This document shows positions 7,185-13,613 of a stretch of 13,849 bases of DNA, in pieces. How positions within the stretch are numbered: position 1 is the stretch's first letter; each line of letters opens with the position of its first letter. The notes beneath the pieces are model-generated. The model was given only the letters and a program-made list of their open reading frames with translations. It was not told the DNA's origin and searched no databases. Origin of the DNA: Faecalibacterium sp. (GTDB lineage: Bacteria > Bacillota > Clostridia > Oscillospirales > Ruminococcaceae). The position numbers and the translations under genes were made by a program. The DNA lies in assembly GCA_017483235.1 (NCBI GenBank), contig JAFULE010000183.1, positions 1 to 13,849 of the forward strand. The letters run 5' to 3'.

Positions 7185-8954
7185 TTACTTGCCGAACTGA
7201 GCGTCGTTGTTGCCGGAATCGGTCAGCCACATTTCCAGCATGTTGATGGGGTCGTTGTAGTCCATGACCCAGGCGTTACGAGAAACGTCGTAGTCGCCGT
7301 TCTTACGGCTGTCCAGCATGACGGCCCACTCCTGCTGAGCGATGCCCATCTCGATGCCCAGAGCAGCGAAGTCCTGCTGCTGAGCCTCGGCGATAGCGAT
7401 GTTGCCGCCACCGGGGTTGGTCAGGTACTCGAAGGTGAAGGGAGTAGCAGCCTGATCGACCATGCCGTCAACCAGGGTCAGGCCGGCAGCCTGCAGCAGG
7501 TTGGCGATCTCCTCGCTGTTGTCAGCGGCGGGATCGAAGTAGCCCTTGGCGGAAGCGACGGGGTAGGTGTAGGTGGTGGTCTCGTAGAAGATACCGCCGT
7601 TGCCGTCAGCGCAGCCCTTGGGGATGAAGCAGTTGGCGGGAACCTGGCCGCCCTGGGTGATGGTCTCGACAATGTAATCACGGTCGATCTGCAGGGTCAG
7701 AGCCTTACGCAGAGCGATGGCCTGCTGAGCGGTACGGCCCTCGGTGAACAGGGGGCTGTTGACGTTGGCGCAGGTGTAAGCGGTGCCCAGCTGAGGATCG
7801 ATCTTCAGCTCGGTGCCCTTCTTCTGGGTCTCAACCTCTTCGGTGGGAACGCTGTCGGCGAAGTCCAGGTCGCCGTTCAGGTAAGCGGTGTGGATAGCGG
7901 TGGTGTCAGCGCTCAGCATGAAGTTCAGCTTGGGCATGGTGACGTTGGCAGCATCCACGAAGTTGGGGTTGGCGCTCAGGGTCAGGCTCTCGTTGTGGTT
8001 CCAAGCGGTCATGGTGTAAGCGCCGTTGGTCACAAAGCCAGCCTCCTGGGCCCACTTGCCAGGCTGGGTGCCGTCGGTGTTGGCAGCCTCAACATGAGCC
8101 TTGGGAACAGGGTAGAAGGTGGGGAAAGCGCACAGATCCAGGAAGTAGGGGCAGGGGCTGATCAGGGTAACGGTCAGGGTCTTGCCATCAGCAGAAGCCT
8201 CAGCCTTCACGGTGCCGTCGTCGTTCTTGGCAACAACGTCGAACAGGTAGCCGTAGTCGCAGCCGGTGTTGGGGTCAACACAGGTGTTCCAGCTGTAAAC
8301 AAAGTCAGCAGCGGTCAGGGCCTCGCCGTCAGACCACTTCAGGCCGTCCTTCATGGTGAAGGTGTAAACGGTGCCGTCGTCAGAAACGGTGTAGCTCTCG
8401 GCGCAGCCGGGGATGGGGTTGCCATCGGCGCCCAGGGTCATAACGCCCAGGAACATGTTGGAAGCCAGGCAGCCGCCGTCAACCGAGGTGCTCAGACGAG
8501 GATCGGTGTAGTCGGGCTCAGAAGCCAGGCAGATGTTCAGCTGGTCGGGGTTGTTGGTGTTCTTAGCATACATGAAGCGCTTCATGCCGAACACGTTGTT
8601 CTGCACACCGGTAACGTAGTCCTTCTGCAGGTACATATCGGTGTAGAAGTAGATGGGCATCAGAGCCCAGGTGCTCATCAGAACATCCTCAGCTTCGTGC
8701 ATCAGGTCGGCACGCTTGGCAAAGTCGGTCTCGGTACGAACCTTGTCAATGATGGTGTCGAACTTGTTGGCCCAGTCAGCCAGGTTGGCAGCGCCAGCGT
8801 CGAACTCGGCCAGAACGGCAGAGAAGTCGGTGGTGCCAGCAGCGCTGGAAGCAGGAGCGGTGGAAGAGCTGCTGCCGCCGCAGGCGGTCAGAGCCAGAGC
8901 GCCGGCCACAACGCCAGTGCCCTTCAGGAACGAACGACGAGAAATCATGCTCAT
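7185..8954 (-). CDS. oppA: Oligopeptide ABC transporter substrate-binding lipoprotein, apparently circularly permuted, with Tat-type signal
   Basis: This 589-residue SBP_bac_5 (OppA/DppA type) protein captures peptides outside the membrane for the adjacent OppBCDF. The signal has S5-R6-R7-S8-F9-L10-K11, a consensus Tat motif, then a hydrophobic stretch and lipobox LTAC, with C25 as the lipidated residue and a Ser/Ala linker. The domain order is unusual. Residues about 59-130 (WANKFDTIIDKV, KRADLMHEAEDVLM, PIYFYT, FGMKRFMYA) match what is normally the C-terminal end of the family. The usual N-terminus begins only at about 137 (DQLNICLASEPDYTDP). The protein stops after DYNDP (565-569) and SGNNDAQFGK, just where the moved segment normally starts. 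GAGGGG sits 10 bases before the ATG at 8954. It has its own promoter and terminator, which fits the excess binding protein usually made over its transporter. Confidence 0.93.
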   Translation of the reverse strand: MSMISRRSFLKGTGVVAGALALTACGGSSSSTAPASSAAGTTDFSAVLAEFDAGAANLADWANKFDTIIDKVRTETDFAKRADLMHEAEDVLMSTWALMPIYFYTDMYLQKDYVTGVQNNVFGMKRFMYAKNTNNPDQLNICLASEPDYTDPRLSTSVDGGCLASNMFLGVMTLGADGNPIPGCAESYTVSDDGTVYTFTMKDGLKWSDGEALTAADFVYSWNTCVDPNTGCDYGYLFDVVAKNDDGTVKAEASADGKTLTVTLISPCPYFLDLCAFPTFYPVPKAHVEAANTDGTQPGKWAQEAGFVTNGAYTMTAWNHNESLTLSANPNFVDAANVTMPKLNFMLSADTTAIHTAYLNGDLDFADSVPTEEVETQKKGTELKIDPQLGTAYTCANVNSPLFTEGRTAQQAIALRKALTLQIDRDYIVETITQGGQVPANCFIPKGCADGNGGIFYETTTYTYPVASAKGYFDPAADNSEEIANLLQAAGLTLVDGMVDQAATPFTFEYLTNPGGGNIAIAEAQQQDFAALGIEMGIAQQEWAVMLDSRKNGDYDVSRNAWVMDYNDPINMLEMWLTDSGNNDAQFGK

Positions 8955-8986
8955 GGTAAATAGTCCCCTCTCGGTTTTATTTTTCT

Positions 8987-9039
8987 CCGGCCTTGCTATG
9001 GCCGGGCGTTTCGTTGTCGATGGTCTAACTCACCATCGA
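8987..9039 (-). promoter_or_regulatory. Two stable hairpins in the oppA leader
   Basis: On the minus strand TCGATGGT/ACCATCGA (9039-9032 with 9024-9017) and CCGGCC/GGCCGG (9005-9000 with 8992-8987) form perfect 8-bp and 6-bp stems, each with a 7-base loop. No T-run follows, so they are not terminators. The first starts at the predicted 5' end of the mRNA, where such structures often slow decay of abundant messages. Confidence 0.5.
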
Positions 9040-9049
9040 ATACCCGTCT

Positions 9050-9078
9050 ATTATACAAATTCGCTGTTTACTTTACAA
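9050..9078 (-). promoter_or_regulatory. Strong sigma-A promoter for oppA
   Basis: On the minus strand TTGTAA (9078-9073) and a perfect TATAAT (9055-9050) are 17 bases apart. Transcription should start near 9043. It lies between the opp operon terminator and oppA, so the binding protein is transcribed separately. Confidence 0.82.
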
Positions 9079-9140
9079 GAGCAAATTGCATTTGTTACCA
9101 AATCGGAACTTTTTGGGCGTTTTTTTGTCGATGCTGCACA

Positions 9141-9173
9141 GAAAATGGGCGTCTGCTTTGTGCAGACGCCCAT
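9141..9173 (-). terminator. Intrinsic terminator of the oppBCDF operon
   Basis: A perfect 12-bp stem pairs 9173-9162 with 9156-9145 around a 5-base loop, and on the minus strand it runs into TTTTC. The T-run is short, so some read-through into oppA is possible. It begins 12 bases after the oppF stop. Confidence 0.8.
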
Positions 9174-9185
9174 GAGGGAGTGAAA

Positions 9186-10238
9186 TTATTTGTTCCAGCA
9201 GGCAACATAGTGGCCGTTGCCGCGGTCGGTCAGCGGGGGGCACAGAGCCGCGCACTGCTCGGTGGCGTAACGGCAGCGGGTGCGGAAGGGGCAGCCGCTG
9301 GGCATGCGCAGCGGGCTGGGCACGTCGCCTTCCAGCACGATACGCTTGGACTTGCGGGCAGTTTCGGGGTCGGGGATAGGCACTGCGCTCAGCAGGCTTT
9401 CGGTGTAGGGGTGAATGGGGTTGGCGTTCAGCTCGTCGGCGTCGGCCAGCTCCATCATATGGCCCAGATACATAACACCAATGCGGTCCGAAATGTGGTG
9501 CACAACCAGCAGGTCGTGGGCAATGAACAGATAAGCCACGCCCAATTTCTTCTGCAGGTCTTCAAACATATTGATGACCTGTGCCTGAATCGAAACGTCC
9601 AGAGCGGAAACCGGCTCGTCACACACGATGAACTTGGGGTTCACTGCCAGAGCACGGGCAATGCCGATACGCTGGCGCTGGCCGCCCGAGAACTCGTGGG
9701 GGTAGCGGGTGGCATGCTCGGCGTTCAGGCCGACAATCTCCATCAGTTCCATCACACGCTCGTGGCGCTCTTTGGCGTTGGCACACAGCTTGTGCACGTC
9801 CAGCGGCTCGGCAATGATCTCTTCTACGGTCATGCGGGGGTTCAGGCTGGAGTACGGATCCTGGAACACCATCTGCATCTGCTTGCGGTAGGGCAGCATA
9901 TCCACATGCTTTACACGGCTCTTGTCGATCACGGGGTTGCCGTTGGCATCCAGAACGGGCAGACCGTCCTCGCCGTAAACCTCGCCGGAATCAAACAGCA
10001 CATCGCCGTCAAACACAATGCGGCCGGCGGTGGGCTTGTACAGCTGCAGCAGGGTACGGCCAACGGTGGTTTTGCCGCAGCCCGACTCGCCAACCAGGCC
10101 CAGGGTTTCGCCGGGCTTGATGGCAAAGGAAATGTCATCTACGGCCTTCAGCGGGGTGGTTTTGCCAAAGCCGGTGCGAATGGGGAAGTACTGCTTCAGA
10201 TGCTCGACCTCAAGAAGGTACTTTTCTTTTTCAGCCAT
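9186..10238 (-). CDS. oppF: Oligopeptide ABC transporter ATP-binding protein OppF
   Basis: This 350-residue ATPase is the second nucleotide-binding subunit of the peptide importer, on the cytoplasmic face. Walker A is GESGCGKT at 50-57, the signature FSGGQ at 183-187, Walker B FIVCDE at 203-208, the D-loop SALD at 211-214, and the switch His is H241. An acidic insert of about 25 residues (85-110), rich in D, E, G and N, lies before the Q-loop. The C-terminus has the cysteine-rich OppD/F extension (CPFRTRC, then EQCAALC), a region that binds an iron-sulfur cluster in some relatives. The ATG at 10238 overlaps the end of oppD by 8 bases (ATGGCTGA), suggesting translational coupling, with GGAGG about 9 bases upstream. 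DppF is the alternative name; the two cannot be told apart here. Confidence 0.95.
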   Translation of the reverse strand: MAEKEKYLLEVEHLKQYFPIRTGFGKTTPLKAVDDISFAIKPGETLGLVGESGCGKTTVGRTLLQLYKPTAGRIVFDGDVLFDSGEVYGEDGLPVLDANGNPVIDKSRVKHVDMLPYRKQMQMVFQDPYSSLNPRMTVEEIIAEPLDVHKLCANAKERHERVMELMEIVGLNAEHATRYPHEFSGGQRQRIGIARALAVNPKFIVCDEPVSALDVSIQAQVINMFEDLQKKLGVAYLFIAHDLLVVHHISDRIGVMYLGHMMELADADELNANPIHPYTESLLSAVPIPDPETARKSKRIVLEGDVPSPLRMPSGCPFRTRCRYATEQCAALCPPLTDRGNGHYVACWNK

Positions 10239-11244
10239 TGTTCTGTGCCTCCTGTTCCTTCTTCATCTTTGCGATGTTCATCCAGCAGGATGCCAGATGA
10301 TCGTCGCCAACCCAGATCTCTTCGGGCTGCTGGGTCAGACAGATCTTCATCGCGTTGTCGCAGCGGGGGCAGAACGCACAGCCCTTGGGCAGGTTCAGCA
10401 GGTTGATGGGGGTGCCGCCGATGGGAACCAACCGCTCGCCCATCTTTTCGGTGGTGGGAATGCTGCGCAGCAGGCCCTTGGTGTACTCGTGGGCCGGCTG
10501 GTAGAAGATGGCATCGGCGGTGCCGCGCTCGCAGATGCGGCCGCCGTACATTACGATGATCTCGTCACACATGCTGGCAATAACGCCCAGGTCATGGGTA
10601 ACCATGATGATGGCCATGCCCAGCTTCTTCTGCAGATCCTGCATCAGCTCCAGAATCTGGGCCTGAATGGTCACGTCCAGTGCGGTGGTGGGCTCGTCAG
10701 CAATCAGAATATCGGGCTCGCAGGCCAGCGCCATGGCGATCATCACGCGCTGACGCATACCGCCGGACAGCTCAAAGGGGTACTGGTCCACGCGCTTGGT
10801 GGGCTCGGGAATGCCAACCAGGGTCAGCATCTCGATGGCGCGCTCACGGGCCTCCTTGCGGTTGCGGCCGGTGTGCAGCATAATGCCTTCCATCAGCTGG
10901 TCACCTACGGTGAACACCGGGTTCAGGCTGGTCATGGGGTCCTGGAAGATGATCGAGCAGCGGCTGCCGCGGAAGTGGGCCATCTGCTTTTCGTCCCACT
11001 GGGTGATATCTTCGCCCTTGAACAGCACCTTGCCGCCGGTAATGCCGCCGTTGTCGGCCAGAATGCGCATGATGGAGTATGCGGTAACAGACTTGCCCGA
11101 GCCGGACTCGCCTACAATGCCAAGGATCTTGCCCTTGTCCAGATTGAAAGAAATGCCGTTGACTGCGTGCACCTCGCCGCCCTTATCGGTGGAGAAGGTG
11201 GTGTGCAGGTCCTGCACGCTCAACAGATGTTGATTTTCGCTCAT
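10231..11244 (-). CDS. oppD: Oligopeptide ABC transporter ATP-binding protein OppD
   Basis: This 337-residue ATPase pairs with OppF to power peptide import. Walker A is GESGSGKS at 45-52, the Q-loop is at about 101 (IIFQDP), the signature LSGGM at 159-163, Walker B ILIADE at 179-184, the D-loop TALD at 187-190, and the switch His is H217. The C-terminal oligopeptide extension carries clustered cysteines (CAFCPRCDNAMKIC), more than the usual three, consistent with a metal or iron-sulfur site known in some family members. GGAGGAGG lies just upstream of the ATG, 22 bases after oppC. Its 3' end overlaps oppF by 8 bases. Confidence 0.95.
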   Translation of the reverse strand: MSENQHLLSVQDLHTTFSTDKGGEVHAVNGISFNLDKGKILGIVGESGSGKSVTAYSIMRILADNGGITGGKVLFKGEDITQWDEKQMAHFRGSRCSIIFQDPMTSLNPVFTVGDQLMEGIMLHTGRNRKEARERAIEMLTLVGIPEPTKRVDQYPFELSGGMRQRVMIAMALACEPDILIADEPTTALDVTIQAQILELMQDLQKKLGMAIIMVTHDLGVIASMCDEIIVMYGGRICERGTADAIFYQPAHEYTKGLLRSIPTTEKMGERLVPIGGTPINLLNLPKGCAFCPRCDNAMKICLTQQPEEIWVGDDHLASCWMNIAKMKKEQEAQNNG

Positions 11245-11266
11245 AATGCGGTTCCTCCTCCTTTAC

Positions 11267-12355
11267 TCAGCGCTGCAGCTTGGGATCGAATGCATCGCGC
11301 AGACCGTCACCCAGCAGGTTGAAGGCCAGAACGATCAGACAGATCACAACAGCGGGGAAAATGAACAGATGGGGATAGCTCGACAGACCGGTACGGGCGT
11401 CGTTGGCCAGGCTGCCCAGCGAGGGCATGGGGGCCGAAACACCCAGACCCAGGAAGCTCAGGTAACTCTCGGTAAAGATGGCCGAGGGCACCTGCAGCGC
11501 GGTGTTGATGATGATGACCGACAGGCAGTTGGGCAGAATGTGCTTGCGCAGAATACGGCCGGGCTTGGTGCCGATGCACTGGGCGGCCAGTACGTACTCG
11601 TTCTGCTTGACCGACAGGATCTGGCCACGCACCTGACGGGCCATGCCGACCCAGTACAGGCAGGCAAACACCAGGAAGATGGCGATCATGTTGGTGCCCA
11701 GGGCGGCAAAGATGGTGCCGTCCAGATTCAGGCTTTCTTTCAGAACCACGCTCAGCAGAATGATCAGCAGCATATCGGGCAGCGAATAGATCACGTCCAC
11801 GATACGCATCATGATCAGGTCGACCATGCCGCCGAAATAGCCCGAGATCGAACCGTAGATACAGCCGATGATCAGAACCATGACCGCAGCCACAACGCCG
11901 ACCGACAGCGAAACACGGGTGCCGTACAGCACGCGCACAAAGTAGTCACGGCCCAGCTTGTCGGTGCCCATAATGTGGGGGAACAGCTTTTCGCCGGTCT
12001 TCTCCATGTAAGCCTCTTCGGCCTCCGAGTAGGCGAAGGGGGACAGGTTGGCGGCGCCCTTGTCGCGCTTGCCGCCAACAGTAATGATGCCGGAATAGGT
12101 GTAGGGGATGAACATGGGGGCGATCATCATGACCAGCACAATGGCGATCAGCACAATTATCGAGCCCATGGCCAGGGGGTTCTTGCGCAGGCGGCGCATA
12201 CCATCCTTAAAGAAGGTGGAGCTTTCGCCCATCACTTCCTGCTGCGCCTTTTCGGCGTCGGTGGCAGGTTCAAAATCAGCGGAAGAGAACTTGGACAGAT
12301 CGACCTGGAACGACAGGGGGTTCTTCTTCGGCATTCCGTTTTCATTCATTTGCAT
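11267..12355 (-). CDS. oppC: Oligopeptide ABC transporter permease OppC
   Basis: This 362-residue inner-membrane permease forms half of the peptide channel with OppB. A cytoplasmic N-terminal tail of about 60 residues precedes TM1 (62-84). A long external loop (85-128) ends in HIMGTDKLGRDYFVRVLYG, the hallmark of OppC/DppC. Five further membrane segments follow. The EAA coupling loop that docks on the ATPases is at about 253-276 (EYVLAAQCIG through RKHILPN). The ATG at 12355 follows AAGGAGGGAG, itself overlapping the oppB stop; nearby ATGs at 12349 and 12334 are less well placed. It lies 15 bases after oppB. Confidence 0.95.
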   Translation of the reverse strand: MQMNENGMPKKNPLSFQVDLSKFSSADFEPATDAEKAQQEVMGESSTFFKDGMRRLRKNPLAMGSIIVLIAIVLVMMIAPMFIPYTYSGIITVGGKRDKGAANLSPFAYSEAEEAYMEKTGEKLFPHIMGTDKLGRDYFVRVLYGTRVSLSVGVVAAVMVLIIGCIYGSISGYFGGMVDLIMMRIVDVIYSLPDMLLIILLSVVLKESLNLDGTIFAALGTNMIAIFLVFACLYWVGMARQVRGQILSVKQNEYVLAAQCIGTKPGRILRKHILPNCLSVIIINTALQVPSAIFTESYLSFLGLGVSAPMPSLGSLANDARTGLSSYPHLFIFPAVVICLIVLAFNLLGDGLRDAFDPKLQR

Positions 12356-12370
12356 CGTTTAACTCCCTCC

Positions 12371-13282
12371 TTACTCCAGTCTGATGCGCGGGTCAACCAG
12401 CGTGTACACAATATCGGTCAGCAGGTTGGCAATAACCATCAGAATTGCCAGGAAGATGGTGGTGCCCATGATCAGGGTGTAGTCGCGGTTGGTAATGGCG
12501 GTAACGAACTGGCTGCCCAGGCCGCCGATGGTAAAGATGTTTTCCACAACCATCGAGCCGGTCAGAATGTAAGCGATCATGGGGCCAACGTAGGTGATAA
12601 CGGGGATCAGTGCGTTGCGCAGGGCGTGCTTGAACACAACAAACACCTGCTTTACGCCCTTGGCGCGGGCGGTGCGCACATAGTCCTGCGACAAGGCGTC
12701 CAGCATGCTGGTCTTGGTCAGACGGGTGACCTGTGCCATGGGGCTGGCGGCCAGTGCGATCACCGGCAGGATGTAGCTGGGGTTGTTGGGGCTCCACACA
12801 GGCACAAGTTTCAGCCACAGGCAGAAGATCAGCAGCAGGGTGGTGCCGAACACAAAGCTGGGCAAAGCGTTGAACAGGGTGATGAAGAACACAATCAACC
12901 GGTCCGGCAGTTTATTTCGGTTCAGTGCCGCTGTACAGCCCAGCACAAGGCCGATACAGATAGCAAAGAAGGCGGCAGTAATGCCAAGGCGGGCGCTCAC
13001 GCCCAGACGGCTGGTAATGGTGCCCCAGATATCACGGCCGGTCTTCATGGAAATGCCCCAGTCACCGGTCATAATGCCCTTCAGGTACAGAACAAACTGG
13101 GTGGGCAACGGTTTGTCCAGATTGAAGCGGGCCTCCATAGCGGCACGCACATCGACAGGAATGGCCTTTTCCGAAGTGAACGGATCGCCGGGGATCGAGT
13201 GCATTGCGAAGAAGGTGATGGCGCTGATGATCAGAATGGTTACGATCGCCAGCAGAGAACGCTTCACCACATACTTACCCAT
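12371..13282 (-). CDS. oppB: Oligopeptide ABC transporter permease OppB
   Basis: This 303-residue permease is the first gene of the opp operon and partner of OppC. It has six predicted membrane segments, at roughly 9-28, 101-120, 128-155, 170-185, 226-247 and 270-290. The family feature MHSIPGDPF follows TM1. The EAA loop lies at about 199-220 (QDYVRTARAKG, then FKHALRNA), and ENIFTIGGLG near 248-256 is typical of OppB/DppB. AGGAG lies 7-9 bases upstream of the ATG at 13282. A leader of about 175 nt with two hairpins, one of terminator type, separates it from the predicted promoter. A 61-codon leader frame stops inside the first codons of oppB. Confidence 0.95.
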   Translation of the reverse strand: MGKYVVKRSLLAIVTILIISAITFFAMHSIPGDPFTSEKAIPVDVRAAMEARFNLDKPLPTQFVLYLKGIMTGDWGISMKTGRDIWGTITSRLGVSARLGITAAFFAICIGLVLGCTAALNRNKLPDRLIVFFITLFNALPSFVFGTTLLLIFCLWLKLVPVWSPNNPSYILPVIALAASPMAQVTRLTKTSMLDALSQDYVRTARAKGVKQVFVVFKHALRNALIPVITYVGPMIAYILTGSMVVENIFTIGGLGSQFVTAITNRDYTLIMGTTIFLAILMVIANLLTDIVYTLVDPRIRLE

Positions 13283-13365
13283 TAAAAATCACTCCTAACA
13301 TAAGTTTCAGGCCGATGCAGCATGGGGAACTGCACCGCACCCGCGGCCGGTGTACCGAATGACGT

Positions 13366-13394
13366 ACGAGTGTCCGCGATGGGCGAACACTCGT
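13366..13394 (-). promoter_or_regulatory. Second hairpin in the opp leader
   Basis: A 12-bp stem pairs 13394-13383 with 13377-13366 on the minus strand (one G-U pair, 5-base loop). No T-run follows. It lies just downstream of the leader terminator and may act in folding or mRNA stability. Confidence 0.55.
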
Positions 13395-13403
13395 AAACGG
13401 TAT

Positions 13404-13439
13404 AAAAAACAACGATGTCGTATTGACAGACATCGTCGT
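13404..13439 (-). terminator. Terminator-type hairpin in the opp leader (probable attenuator)
   Basis: On the minus strand an 11-bp stem pairs ACGACGATGTC (13439-13429) with GACATCGTTGT (13419-13409), with one G-U pair and a 9-base loop, and runs into TTTTTT (13409-13404). It begins about 20 bases after the predicted transcription start and ends about 120 bases before oppB. The gene further upstream already has its own terminator at 13544-13587, so this one more likely controls opp. Confidence 0.7.
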
Positions 13440-13465
13440 CCACCAGACCCAAAAATACATTATTT

Positions 13466-13494
13466 ATGGTAAACGATTTTTGTGCAAAAGTCAA
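13466..13494 (-). promoter_or_regulatory. Predicted promoter of the oppBCDF operon
   Basis: On the minus strand TTGACT (13494-13489) and TACCAT (13471-13466) are 17 bases apart. The -35 is near-consensus and the -10 matches at four of six positions. The region is AT-rich, in contrast to the coding DNA. Transcription would begin at about 13460. Confidence 0.6.
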
Positions 13495-13543
13495 TTCCAA
13501 CACGCAATTTTTTGTATAAAAACAGCAAAGAAGTTGTTTCCAG

Positions 13544-13587
13544 AAATAAAAACGCCCGGTATTCCTTCGAAAATCGGAATACCGGGC
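13544..13587 (-). terminator. Intrinsic terminator of the right-edge gene
   Basis: A perfect 12-bp stem (13587-13576 with 13565-13554) with a 10-base loop is followed on the minus strand by a T-rich tract (13551-13544). On the plus strand a run of seven A residues comes after it, so it is mainly a minus-strand terminator. It begins 26 bases after the stop of the gene to its right. Confidence 0.88.
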
Positions 13588-13613
13588 AAAAAAACAAGGA
13601 TAAAATACGAGAT

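Larger units (their letters stand above)
13275..13460 (-). other. Possible leader ORF spanning the opp 5' region
   Basis: An ATG at 13460, at or within a base or two of the predicted transcription start, opens a 61-codon frame beginning MYFWVWWTT. It has three Trp codons in the first seven. It runs through both leader hairpins and ends at TAA 13275-13277, overlapping the oppB ATG by 8 bases. No ribosome site is visible, so it would need leaderless translation or an upstream promoter. The rest of the frame looks like non-coding sequence; it may be chance. Confidence 0.2.

Noticed and set aside
7167..8963. A 598-codon plus-strand frame covering the whole oppA gene
   Set aside because: It is antisense to a clear binding protein, with a repetitive G/V/A/Q-rich product and no convincing ribosome site. 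The near-identical extent reflects codon bias, not an overlapping gene.
9080..9140. AT-rich stretch between the opp terminator and the oppA promoter, considered as a small gene or second terminator
   Set aside because: It has T-runs but no matching GC stem and no ORF with a ribosome site; it is probably just the upstream flank of the oppA promoter.
9180..11322. Plus-strand frames of 408 and 434 codons antisense to oppF and oppD
   Set aside because: They mirror ATPase genes with all motifs intact and have no recognisable domains or initiation signals.
11246..13285. A 679-codon open frame on the plus strand antisense to oppC and oppB
   Set aside because: It is a shadow of strong codon bias in the real genes. 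The product is low-complexity (rich in G, H, Q, D, V, N) with no domain, and the minus-strand frames are textbook permeases.
13420..13460. A plus-strand promoter starting at TTGACA (13423-13428)
   Set aside because: The nearest -10-like sequence downstream is too far away (over 20 bases), and the hexamer lies inside the leader hairpin loop on the other strand.
13283..13494. A T-box riboswitch controlling opp
   Set aside because: The leader is short and I cannot find the conserved T-box antiterminator sequence or a Stem I-like region; only a terminator hairpin and one other stem are visible.
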